From: a virus
Virus record (IMG/VR): IMGVR_UViG_3300031857_001446
Location: 1-23,228 of that record
Reading direction: 5' to 3' (one strand)
Length of the DNA stretch: 23,228 nucleotides
Under the pieces are notes generated by a model, which worked only from the letters and a program-made list of their open reading frames with translations, was not told where the DNA came from and did no database searches. This document shows positions 1 through 4,499 of this stretch, piece after piece. Positions within the stretch are counted from its first letter, which is position 1. Each line of letters begins with the position of its first letter. A program made the translations under genes and the position numbers.

Positions 1-100
1 GATGCTTGAACAAAACGCCATGGCGTGTGAAAACCCGATCTACCGCAGTTTGCTGCAGGCCAATGCACGGGAGCTTCGTGAGGGCAGGCAAGATGACTGA
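1..100 (+). CDS. C-terminal end of an upstream small phage gene (5' partial)
   Basis: The reading frame starting at base 2 is open from the left edge to a TGA at 98-100 and gives a tail ending NARELREGRQDD. An ATG at base 2 and another at base 20 lie in this frame, so the visible part could be a complete 32-residue ORF, but a gene running in from the left is more likely because every following gene overlaps its neighbour. The last eight bases (ATGACTGA) overlap the start of the next gene, the same eight-base overlap used at 11169-11176. No function is recognised. Confidence is low because so little is visible. Confidence 0.4.
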   Translation, partial: MLEQNAMACENPIYRSLLQANARELREGRQDD

Positions 101-335
101 CCGCGAAGCAATGCAGCAGGCGCTGGAGGCGCTGATAAAAGCACATCCATATTCAAACTCAAACAAAGACTTGGATGGACACAGCGAAGCCATCGCCGCC
201 CTGCGCGAGAGGCTGGCGCAGCCAGAGCGCATCCAACTGACCGTCCGGGACTTTGTTGTCACCGTGGGCGATATTGAAGACGCGGTGGGCACACCGATGT
301 ACTGGGCCGAATGGCCGAACAAGGAGCAGCCATGA
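93..335 (+). CDS. Small modular phage accessory protein (ALRERLAQPE family), 80 aa
   Basis: Seen: the start is put at ATG 93, not at an in-frame TTG at base 6, because the protein then begins MTDREAMQQALEALI, matching the starts of the genes at 332 and 1260, and AGGGCAGG lies just upstream. The N-terminal half (to ALRERLAQPE, about residue 46) is the shared module. The C-terminal half is unlike its neighbours and lacks the QEPV continuation and the PPAQRKPL block. The end overlaps the next start by four bases (ATGA, 332-335). Known: proteins with this module occur in many phage genomes as hypothetical proteins. Inferred: a variant of the cassette family with a different C-terminal insert. No biochemical function can be assigned. 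Confidence 0.75.
   Translation: MTDREAMQQALEALIKAHPYSNSNKDLDGHSEAIAALRERLAQPERIQLTVRDFVVTVGDIEDAVGTPMYWAEWPNKEQP
196..228 (+). repeat. 33-bp direct repeat, copy 1 (ALRERLAQPE module)
   Basis: Identical over 33 bases to 420-452. It encodes the end of the shared N-terminal module in the first two array genes; sequence on either side diverges. Confidence 0.9.
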
Positions 336-685
336 ATGACCGCGAACTGATGCAGCAAGCGCTGGCGGCACTGGAAGAAGGCTACCGAACACATACGCCA
401 GAGTTCAAAAACGCTATCACCGCCCTGCGCGAGAGGCTGGCGCAGCCAGAGCAGGAGCCGGTGGTGTGGGTGTGTTACGGAGCATCGGAAAAACACGACA
501 TTGACTACTTTCAAGACGAAGTTGACGCTATTCCAGTGGGAACCCAACTCTACGCATCCCCACCAGCACAGCGCAAGCCGCTGAAGTTGCGAGAGATTGA
601 AAAGTGCATCTATGACGCAAACAACGACCCGATTGTTGCTTGCAGGAATGTCGAAGCCGCCCACGGCATTAAGGAGAACACATGA
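332..685 (+). CDS. Modular phage accessory protein, full N-linker-insert-C form, 117 aa
   Basis: Seen: ATG 332 overlaps the previous stop (ATGA) and follows AAGGAG, so it is preferred over an in-frame ATG at 311. Modules in order: MNDRELMQQALAALEEG (1-17), a conserved helix ending ALRERLAQPEQEPVVW (about 31-46), a unique insert with an aromatic and acidic stretch (about 47-75), the linker PPAQRKPL (about 77-84), an EIEKC helix and the end AAHGIKENT. Known: this is the commonest architecture of the family in phages; function is unknown. The insert position between QEPV and PPAQRKPL is where homologues seem to differ. Inferred: a conserved scaffold presents a variable middle. The soluble, charged sequence has no signal peptide or membrane segment. 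Confidence 0.85.
   Translation: MNDRELMQQALAALEEGYRTHTPEFKNAITALRERLAQPEQEPVVWVCYGASEKHDIDYFQDEVDAIPVGTQLYASPPAQRKPLKLREIEKCIYDANNDPIVACRNVEAAHGIKENT
420..463 (+). repeat. 33-bp repeat copy 2 (420-452) overlapping a 27-bp linker repeat (437-463)
   Basis: 420-452 matches 196-228, and 437-463 (LAQPEQEPV linker) matches 880-906, each without mismatch. The overlap of two separate repeats marks this linker as the most reused segment of the array. Confidence 0.9.
567..584 (+). repeat. 18-bp repeat, copy 1 (QRKPL linker)
   Basis: Identical to 1136-1153. It encodes the QRKPL linker that opens the C-terminal module of both proteins. Confidence 0.85.
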
Positions 686-686
686 C
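651..686 (+). repeat. 36-bp gene-end/junction repeat, copy 1
   Basis: Identical to 1229-1264. It spans the last codons (EAAHGIKENT), the ribosome site AAGGAG and the ATGA overlap into the next gene, so it is a complete joining cassette rather than a protein motif only. Confidence 0.95.
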
Positions 687-1263
687 ACAACAACCAGAAG
701 CCCTGCGGCTGGCTGATCGACTTGACCTATACGCGACAGGCGATGCCCACCAGCAAGACATTGAGCAAGCCGCCGCCGAGTTGCGCCGGTTGCATGACCT
801 GTGCGCCGAGTGGGAGAGGAAGGCCGCGACATGGCTCGCATCGCCGGAAGCCGCGAAGCGGTTGGACGGCTACCGCGAACTGGCGCAGCCAGAGCAGGAG
901 CCGGTGTTTGACTGCCCGAGGTGCGGTCATTGCTGCCCACAGCGCACATGGGTAGGCGGTGGCGACCTCGAAGACTCAAACGCTTACTTAACCCCACCAC
1001 AGCCAGAGCCGGTGGTGTACGAAGACTTGGCTACTCAGCTTTTTGTTATTGCCCAAACATCACCAGCAGATGACGGCTTTTCGGACACCATCGCACGCAT
1101 TGAATCGTGGTTGCGAGAACATTTCTCCACCCCACCACAGCGCAAGCCGCTGACGGATGAGGAGATTGAAAGGGCTTGTGTGCCGCTTGGCGCGGCAATG
1201 CTGTCTTTTACAGAAGTTGCCCGAGCCATCGAAGCCGCCCACGGCATTAAGGAGAACACATGA
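682..1263 (+). CDS. Modular accessory protein with CxxCxxCC metal-site-like insert, 193 aa
   Basis: Seen: the start overlaps the previous stop (ATGA) behind AAGGAG. The N-terminal part (MTQQPEALRLADRLD ... AAAELRRLH) is a helical region distinct from its neighbours. Then come LAQPEQEPV (about 67-75), the insert CPRCGHCC (about 79-86), a second linker PPQPEPVVYED (about 105-115), another insert, PPQRKPLTDEEIERA, and the end IEAAHGIKENT. The protein therefore carries two linkers with two inserts, and its last 36 bases of DNA, including the junction, are identical to the end of the preceding gene. Inferred: the cysteine cluster may bind zinc; the double-linker form suggests growth by insertion or recombination at linkers. 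Function unknown. Confidence 0.8.
   Translation: MTQQPEALRLADRLDLYATGDAHQQDIEQAAAELRRLHDLCAEWERKAATWLASPEAAKRLDGYRELAQPEQEPVFDCPRCGHCCPQRTWVGGGDLEDSNAYLTPPQPEPVVYEDLATQLFVIAQTSPADDGFSDTIARIESWLREHFSTPPQRKPLTDEEIERACVPLGAAMLSFTEVARAIEAAHGIKENT
880..906 (+). repeat. 27-bp linker repeat, copy 2
   Basis: Identical to 437-463; encodes LAQPEQEPV inside the 682-1263 gene, where the sequence before and after is unrelated to that flanking copy 1. Confidence 0.9.
1136..1153 (+). repeat. 18-bp repeat, copy 2 (QRKPL linker)
   Basis: Identical to 567-584; followed by a diverged EIE helix segment. Confidence 0.85.
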
Positions 1264-1264
1264 C
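1229..1264 (+). repeat. 36-bp gene-end/junction repeat, copy 2
   Basis: Identical to 651-686; the genes downstream of the two copies are unrelated after the start codon region. Confidence 0.95.
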
Positions 1265-1436
1265 TGACCGCGAAAAACTCGTTGAGCTTATGCAGCAAGC
1301 CGCATCCAGCGGTAGCGGGGCGCCTGACGCCGACTGGGTTGTGCGTTTTATGAACCTCTTGCACGAAGAGGACCCGAGTTCTGCACAAGCGCTTAAAGAC
1401 GCTGCTGTGCAAAGACTGAAAGCGAGGGAGCAATGA
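1260..1436 (+). CDS. Small phage accessory protein, 58 aa
   Basis: Seen: ATG 1260 lies in an ATGA overlap behind AAGGAGAACAC; TGA is at 1434-1436. The protein begins MTDREKLVELMQQAA and ends AVQRLKAREQ; it is short, charged and predicted helical. The first 15 bases are identical to the first 15 of the gene at 93, so it shares the family start module, but it has no AQPEQEP linker or PPAQRKPL block. Inferred: a minimal member of the cassette family that has kept only the N-terminal module. The unbroken overlap tiling on both sides is the main evidence that it is real. Function unknown. Confidence 0.75.
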   Translation: MTDREKLVELMQQAASSGSGAPDADWVVRFMNLLHEEDPSSAQALKDAAVQRLKAREQ

Positions 1437-1633
1437 CTTGGCGGCTTATTGGATTCGAATCAGAGGCGGGCAACTTTGTGCAGCACATTGCTCCTGTGGA
1501 TGATTTATACGAGCATGTGCTGACGCCTGATTGCTGGTGCAAGCCTACGGTGGATGATTCTGACTTCACTGTTGTTCATCAAAGTGCAGATCAGCGGGAG
1601 AAGTTTGAGCGTGGAGAAAGGAAACCATCATGA
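1433..1633 (+). CDS. Small phage protein with CWCxP motif, 66 aa
   Basis: Seen: starts in an ATGA overlap behind GAGGGAG and ends in another at 1630-1633. Residues about 33-37 read DCWCKP, followed by TVVHQSADQREKFERGE. Known: short phage proteins with a CWC-P motif followed by an HxSADxRE-like stretch are common in proteobacterial phages and are annotated only as hypothetical. Inferred: the CxC and nearby His could hold a metal ion, but two Cys and one His are too few for a confident zinc-finger call. Translation is probably coupled to both neighbours. Function unknown. Confidence 0.75.
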   Translation: MTWRLIGFESEAGNFVQHIAPVDDLYEHVLTPDCWCKPTVDDSDFTVVHQSADQREKFERGERKPS

Positions 1634-1971
1634 ACAAGCCAATCACAAAAAAAGAGTGGATGGAATACATTGAGAAGACATGGGATGCCGCTCAGGAAGA
1701 AGCACTGGCGCAGCAGGAACAGAAGCCTGTACCGTGGAAGAGTTTTTTTAATCGCTATTGCCCGTGGCTGGAGCAGCCAGCACCCCAGCCAGAGCGGGAG
1801 CCGGGCAAAGGAGGAGAACACATGACCGAATACACCCTCAGAGCACCGACACCACCGGTAGGTGGATATCGCATTGGCGGCGGCGTCCAATTCAATCTGA
1901 CCAAAAAGCCCTGCTGGCTGCACCGCATGGGTGTGCGCCTAGTGCTGGGCTGGGAATGGGTGGACGCATGA
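1630..1971 (+). CDS. Fused small-gene ORF: AQQEQKPV-linker protein running into a second protein, 113 aa
   Basis: Seen: the N-terminal 64 residues (MNKPITKKEWMEYIEKTWDAA, then LAQQEQKPVPW and a second linker-like PAPQPEREP) look like one cassette protein. The frame then runs without a stop through a complete ribosome-site/ATG junction and continues as MTEYTLRAPTPPVGG to a stop shared with the next ATG (1968-1971). Inferred: two once-separate genes have become one ORF by loss of the upstream stop, for example by a small indel; alternatively the long form is a genuine fusion. The linker is a diverged copy of AQPEQEPV. Whether the long product is made cannot be told from sequence. Confidence 0.6.
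   Translation: MNKPITKKEWMEYIEKTWDAAQEEALAQQEQKPVPWKSFFNRYCPWLEQPAPQPEREPGKGGEHMTEYTLRAPTPPVGGYRIGGGVQFNLTKKPCWLHRMGVRLVLGWEWVDA
1807..1816 (+). promoter_or_regulatory. Strong internal Shine-Dalgarno site
   Basis: AAAGGAGGAG contains a complete AAGGAGG core (1808-1814) with seven bases to ATG 1822. It lies inside the open frame of the 1630-1971 ORF and is the best ribosome site in the array, which argues that translation starts at 1822 as well as at 1630. Confidence 0.75.
1822..1971 (+). CDS. Internal-start protein, 49 aa, in frame within the fused ORF
   Basis: Seen: ATG 1822 has a perfect AAGGAGG seven bases upstream and sits in the same GGAGAACACATGA junction used between other genes in the array. 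The product starts MTEYTLRAPTPPVGGYRIGG, has a basic and aromatic C-terminal half (KKPCWLHRMGVRLVLGWEW) and ends in an ATGA overlap with the gene at 1968. Inferred: this is the original second gene of the fused pair and is probably still translated independently. I recognise the general look of short phage proteins of this kind but know of no function. Confidence 0.6.
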   Translation: MTEYTLRAPTPPVGGYRIGGGVQFNLTKKPCWLHRMGVRLVLGWEWVDA

Positions 1972-2192
1972 AAGAAGACATCATCCGCATGGCGCGGGAG
2001 GCTGGGCTTTGCGATGAAGAAGGCAGAGATGACAGTTCAGTGATTATTGAAAATCATCTTAAACGCTTTGCCGCCCTTCTCCTTGCTGCCGAGCGTGAAG
2101 CTTGTGCAGAGTTGGCTTTTGAAATGTTGGTGCAGTGTGAAGGCACCGACTTTGATGTCCCAGACGCCATCAGAGCAAGGGGAAACACATGA
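1968..2192 (+). CDS. Small modular phage protein (MKEDIIRMAREAG / AEREACA family), 74 aa
   Basis: Seen: starts in an ATGA overlap. The N-terminus MKEDIIRMAREAGL, the middle LKRFAALLLAAEREACAEL and the end DAIRARGNT form a recognisable three-part protein; the segment between the first two parts is variable in type. Known: many phage hypothetical proteins have this layout (MKxDIIRMAREAG, FAxLVAAAEREACA, AxxIRARG). The gene at 2560 repeats the last two modules. Inferred: a second family of modular cassette proteins beside the AQPEQEP family. Helical and soluble, with no catalytic motif visible. Function unknown. Confidence 0.8.
   Translation: MKEDIIRMAREAGLCDEEGRDDSSVIIENHLKRFAALLLAAEREACAELAFEMLVQCEGTDFDVPDAIRARGNT
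2173..2192 (+). repeat. 20-bp junction repeat, copy 1
   Basis: Identical to 2726-2745. It encodes the ARGNT end, the AGGGGAAACAC ribosome site and the ATGA overlap. Confidence 0.9.
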
Positions 2193-2563
2193 TCGACTTC
2201 ATCTCATCCGACCCATCAGCGCATCCACAGACCGTGGCCAGCGCACACCTGTTGGCTGCTGTCATAGCCCAGGCCATTGAGGACGCAGCAGGTGTCGGGC
2301 AAGTGACCTCGGCAGAAACCCTGGCAGCAGTTGATTGGCTGTTCAGCAAGACCTCTGCATTCGAAGACTACGCTCGCCTCATTGGCGCGGACGCAGGAAA
2401 GATTCGCAAAGCTTTGCTGGAGCCCGCAAGCGAAATGGAGCCTAAGAACAGCCGGTTCGACTCAAGCAGGCGCAGGAAGCTACGGGTGGCCTACGTCAGT
2501 TGGCTCGCAAGGCGCAAAGCAGAAGAAGCCGCCCTGAAAAAGATGAAGGAGAAGAGCACATGA
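2189..2563 (+). CDS. Conserved phage hypothetical protein, 124 aa
   Basis: Seen: starts in an ATGA overlap behind AGGGGAAACAC and ends in one at 2560-2563. A helical core of about residues 18-85 (AHLLAAVIAQAIEDAA, then AVDWLFSKTSAFEDYARLIGADAGKIRKALL) is followed by a basic tail with SRRRKLRVAYVSW and a Lys/Glu-rich end. Known: phage proteins with the core pattern AxDWLFS...Y..L.G.....R..L and a basic SRRR tail are familiar hypothetical proteins. Inferred: the Arg/Lys-rich tail could contact nucleic acid, but there is no clear HTH. This is the least cassette-like gene of the array. Confidence 0.75.
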   Translation: MIDFISSDPSAHPQTVASAHLLAAVIAQAIEDAAGVGQVTSAETLAAVDWLFSKTSAFEDYARLIGADAGKIRKALLEPASEMEPKNSRFDSSRRRKLRVAYVSWLARRKAEEAALKKMKEKST

Positions 2564-2745
2564 AAGACGATGACGACACCATGTGCTACCGATCAGAGCT
2601 TGAGGCAGAAGTCAAGGCAGAGAGGGAGGCGTGCGCCCAGTTGTGCGAAAGAATGTGGCATGAATGGCTGGACTCAACTGAAGATAGTGACAAGCCCGAT
2701 GCAGAAGACTGCTACAGGGCCATACGAGCAAGGGGAAACACATGA
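2560..2745 (+). CDS. Small modular phage protein (AEREACA / IRARGNT type), 61 aa
   Basis: Seen: ATG 2560 in an ATGA overlap, preferred over an in-frame start at 2500 that would lie inside the previous gene. MKDDDDTMCYRSELEAEV leads into KAEREACAQLCERM, then an acidic insert (TEDSDKPDAEDC) and the end YRAIRARGNT. The last 20 bases with the junction are identical to those of the gene ending at 2192. Inferred: a paralogue by module sharing of the 1968-2192 protein, with a different N-terminus and insert. Function unknown. Confidence 0.8.
   Translation: MKDDDDTMCYRSELEAEVKAEREACAQLCERMWHEWLDSTEDSDKPDAEDCYRAIRARGNT
2726..2745 (+). repeat. 20-bp junction repeat, copy 2
   Basis: Identical to 2173-2192, again at a gene end with an ATGA overlap. 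Confidence 0.9.
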
Positions 2746-2912
2746 CCAAAGACAAACTGATCGAGACACTCAAGTTAGCACAAGACGCTTTGCACATGGC
2801 AACGCTGCCCTTCCCGATTGATGAGATCAAGACAAGACGGGCGCTGGAAGCGGTGGATGACGCGCTTGACGCAATGCCCCTTTTTAACGACTGGCCCGGA
2901 GGATTTAAATGA
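2742..2912 (+). CDS. Small phage accessory protein, 56 aa
   Basis: Seen: ATG 2742 in an ATGA overlap behind AGGGGAAACAC, TGA at 2910-2912. The product starts MTKDKLIETLKLAQDALHMA, continues IKTRRALEAVDDALDAM and ends FNDWPGGFK. Known: a short pattern of this type (ALEAL.....P....RRALEAVDDALD) is common in small phage proteins. It fills what would otherwise be a gap of about 160 bases in an otherwise perfectly tiled operon. Helical and acidic; function unknown. Confidence 0.75.
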   Translation: MTKDKLIETLKLAQDALHMATLPFPIDEIKTRRALEAVDDALDAMPLFNDWPGGFK

Positions 2913-3160
2913 CAGACTACACAAACATCCACACATGCAGCTACCACTGCCAAAGCCCAGCCTGTGCTTTACGCCAGCGTGATGAGCTATGGGAACACCT
3001 GCAAAAGGTTTACAACGCTGTCAACGAACGAGAGCCCGGCAACCGCTGGACCTTTGAGCAAACAATGGCATACGCCGTGGACAAGGTCAAGGCACCGTGC
3101 CCACCCTGTAACCAAGACTGCAACCAGGGCCGTAGATGCCCGGGAGGGCGCAATGAATAA
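2909..3160 (+). CDS. Cysteine-rich small phage protein (CNQDCNQGRRC motif), 83 aa
   Basis: Seen: starts in an ATGA overlap behind GGAGG; TAA is at 3158-3160. It has seven cysteines in two clusters: C10, C14 and C19 near the N-terminus (HTCSYHCQSPAC) and C64, C67, C71 and C77 near the end (CPPCNQDCNQGRRC), separated by a helical segment with WEHLQKVYNAVNE. Known: a CNQxCNQGRxC-like stretch recurs in small phage proteins of unknown function. Inferred: the two clusters probably bind zinc. The end overlaps the next gene by eight bases (ATGAATAA), which breaks the run of four-base overlaps. Confidence 0.8.
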   Translation: MTDYTNIHTCSYHCQSPACALRQRDELWEHLQKVYNAVNEREPGNRWTFEQTMAYAVDKVKAPCPPCNQDCNQGRRCPGGRNE

Positions 3161-3347
3161 GTGGAAGACATGGAACGTGAACCATTGGGTGCTGGAAACG
3201 CCCAAAGGCGAAGTGGTCGATGAGATCGTACGAGACGATAACGACCTCTTTGTTTTGAAGAGCAATAAGGCGAAGTACACCTCACTCAAAGCAGCCCAGA
3301 ACGCAGGCAAAGAAAATAGAGGTGCAACTCAAAGCCCCGGGCCTTGA
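3153..3347 (+). CDS. Small phage hypothetical protein, last gene of the array, 64 aa
   Basis: Seen: ATG 3153 follows CGGGAGGG, so this short start is preferred over the in-frame ATG at 2964, which lies deep inside the previous gene. The product begins MNKWKTWNVNHWVLETPKG and has a basic C-terminal half with KSNKAKYTSLKAAQNAG. Its TGA (3345-3347) lies within the TTGACA -35 box of the following promoter. Function unknown; a small beta-rich domain of the phage single-domain type is possible. Confidence 0.7.
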   Translation: MNKWKTWNVNHWVLETPKGEVVDEIVRDDNDLFVLKSNKAKYTSLKAAQNAGKENRGATQSPGP

Positions 3348-3371
3348 CACGCGGTTAGTTAGGCGTACACT
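3344..3371 (+). promoter_or_regulatory. Sigma70-type promoter for the 3399-4849 genes
   Basis: TTGACA (3344-3349) and TACACT (3366-3371) are separated by 16 bases. The boxes and spacing are identical to those of the minus-strand promoter at 11531-11558. The predicted start of transcription near 3378 falls downstream of an ATG at 3372, so the gene must start at the later in-frame ATG 3399. The TGA of the previous gene lies inside the -35 box. Confidence 0.8.
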
Positions 3372-3381
3372 ATGCGTACGC
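3363..3381. promoter_or_regulatory. Inverted repeat over the -10 box, operator candidate
   Basis: GCGTAC (3363-3368) and GTACGC (3376-3381) form a six-base inverted repeat with a seven-base spacer, covering the -10 box and the likely transcription start. The position suits a repressor site, but no repressor can be matched to it and the other TTGACA/TACACT promoter lacks the repeat. Confidence 0.35.
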
Positions 3382-3398
3382 AAGAAAGAAGAAATGAA

Positions 3399-3911
3399 AT
3401 GAGAAAACGCAGCAAGTACCGCCCCAAGGGGGTCCTTCCAGACCCTTTGTCTTACGTCATCAGCGGCTTAAAGCGCGTGGGTTCAATCAGCGCAGGCACG
3501 GACCTGAAGATCAAGAACCATCTTGCATTGGAAATTGTTCGAAGTGGCAATGCGACCAGGGAAGACATTGACATCCTGATTGCCGCCTTGAACATCACGG
3601 AAGCCCTGGCCATGATGAAGATTGGCCAGGACTGGGAGGTTGAGATTCGGGCCTCGCAAGACGCCCTCTTTGCTGTGGGAAGCAGAGGGGTGGAGACCGG
3701 CAGGTTTATTTTGCGAGGACCCGAACTCAGCGCTCTGAACCTGGGCATGGAAATCCATGATGCCCAGTTGCAAGCCTGTACTGTATCAGAGCTTGAGAAA
3801 GCTATTGACTTGGTGCAGGCTATTGTGCGTCAGAAGAAAGCAAGACCCATCGGTAGAAAGGAGAGAAATGAAAGAGCAACCGAAGAAAAGACTGACTCAG
3901 GAGGAGCTTGA
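3399..3911 (+). CDS. Conserved phage hypothetical protein, first gene of a promoter-proximal operon, 170 aa
   Basis: Seen: start ATG 3399 chosen because the promoter's -10 box ends at 3371, leaving the in-frame ATG 3372 upstream of the transcript. The product starts MRKRSKYRPKGVLPDP, then has a helical body (DLKIKNHLALEIV, EDIDILIAALNITEALAMM) and a basic tail (IVRQKKARPIGRKERNER). Known: MRKRSKYRPKGV-type proteins are recurrent hypothetical proteins in phages of Burkholderiales and relatives. Inferred: the basic N- and C-termini suggest nucleic-acid contact, and first position behind a strong promoter suggests early expression. No catalytic motif is recognised. Confidence 0.8.
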   Translation: MRKRSKYRPKGVLPDPLSYVISGLKRVGSISAGTDLKIKNHLALEIVRSGNATREDIDILIAALNITEALAMMKIGQDWEVEIRASQDALFAVGSRGVETGRFILRGPELSALNLGMEIHDAQLQACTVSELEKAIDLVQAIVRQKKARPIGRKERNERATEEKTDSGGA

Positions 3912-4011
3912 GAAGTGGTGGCCGTTTGACCGCCTCGACCCTAAGCTGTTCCCGAAACAGAAGAAGCAAGACCCGCAACCAATCGAACCTTATGAGGAAG
4001 CACTGCTATGA
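3868..4011 (+). CDS. Small charged phage protein, 47 aa
   Basis: Seen: ATG 3868 has AAAGGAGAG upstream. An in-frame ATG at 3757 was not used because it would overlap the previous gene by over 150 bases and has no comparable site. The product reads MKEQPKKRLTQEELEKWWPF and ends EPYEEALL, with a Pro/Lys/Gln-rich middle. It overlaps the 3' end of the previous gene by 44 bases and the next start by an ATGA (4008-4011). Function unknown; too short for a fold assignment. Confidence 0.7.
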   Translation: MKEQPKKRLTQEELEKWWPFDRLDPKLFPKQKKQDPQPIEPYEEALL

Positions 4012-4499
4012 GATCCCTGTCACCAATATCCAAAAAGATCGTCCTTCAGTTTAAGAAGTTCCCCGCCTCTGATGTCAAACAAGTGGCCGCGAAGTACAAC
4101 ATCGCCGCCTCCCATGTCTACAAGTTACGGGCCAGGGCCCGTGATGAGTCAGTCGCGGAAGCTGAAGAATTTCCCCCAACAATCATCCTGCCAGCAATCA
4201 CCCTGCCAGCAAAGACCGAGAACACCATCTCTGTCGGCGAGGTCCTCGATCAGCGGGCCTTGGACTATGGCAAGTTTAAGCACGGCGCCGAACTCATGCA
4301 GGGCATGAAGCGGCTGGTGGCAGACCATGCGCAGCGCCATGGCAAGACCTTCGCTGATGACCAGTGGGAAGCCCTGGAGATGATCATCCACAAGGTGGGC
4401 CGGATCGTCAACGGCAACCCCGACAAGATTGATCACTGGATCGACATCGCAGGCTACGCCAAGCTCGTTGCAATGCGGCTTGAAGGCAGATCGGTATGA
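4008..4499 (+). CDS. HTH plus DUF6378-like (possible MazG-like) phage protein, 163 aa
   Basis: Seen: ATGA overlaps at both ends. Residues about 19-45 (ASDVKQVAAKYNIAASHVYKL) form a helix-turn-helix of the kind that reads DNA. A Pro/Thr-rich linker follows, in which ILPAI and TLPAK repeat. Residues about 76-160 hold GEVLDQRALDYGKF, EALEMIIHKVGRIVNG and DHWIDIAGYAKL. Known: the last block matches the pattern of DUF6378, widespread in phages. Inferred: E121xxE124 with D142 and D146 resembles the metal-binding acids of the all-alpha MazG/dUTPase-like nucleotide pyrophosphatases, so the protein could join nucleotide-pool hydrolysis to DNA binding. The pyrophosphatase part is a hypothesis. Confidence 0.75.
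   Translation: MRSLSPISKKIVLQFKKFPASDVKQVAAKYNIAASHVYKLRARARDESVAEAEEFPPTIILPAITLPAKTENTISVGEVLDQRALDYGKFKHGAELMQGMKRLVADHAQRHGKTFADDQWEALEMIIHKVGRIVNGNPDKIDHWIDIAGYAKLVAMRLEGRSV

Larger units (their letters stand above)
93..3347 (+). other. Tiled array of modular small genes joined by ATGA overlaps
   Basis: Ten consecutive junctions are ATGA four-base overlaps: 332, 682, 1260, 1433, 1630, 1968, 2189, 2560, 2742 and 2909 (positions of the A). Most are preceded by a purine-rich ribosome site, and five fit the form GG(A/G)(G/A)AA(C/G)(A/C)CACATGA or are close to it. Two protein families share modules inside the array: AQPEQEPV/PPAQRKPL and AEREACA/IRARGNT. The layout implies one polycistronic message entering from the left, with coupled translation throughout. 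Confidence 0.8.

Noticed and set aside
196-2745. CRISPR-like array from the repeated segments
   Set aside because: Repeats differ in sequence and spacing and are in frame inside protein genes; there are no regular spacers and no cas genes.
93-3347. Diversity-generating retroelement
   Set aside because: No reverse transcriptase or template/variable repeat pair with adenine-biased differences was found; repeats are identical blocks with unrelated inserts.
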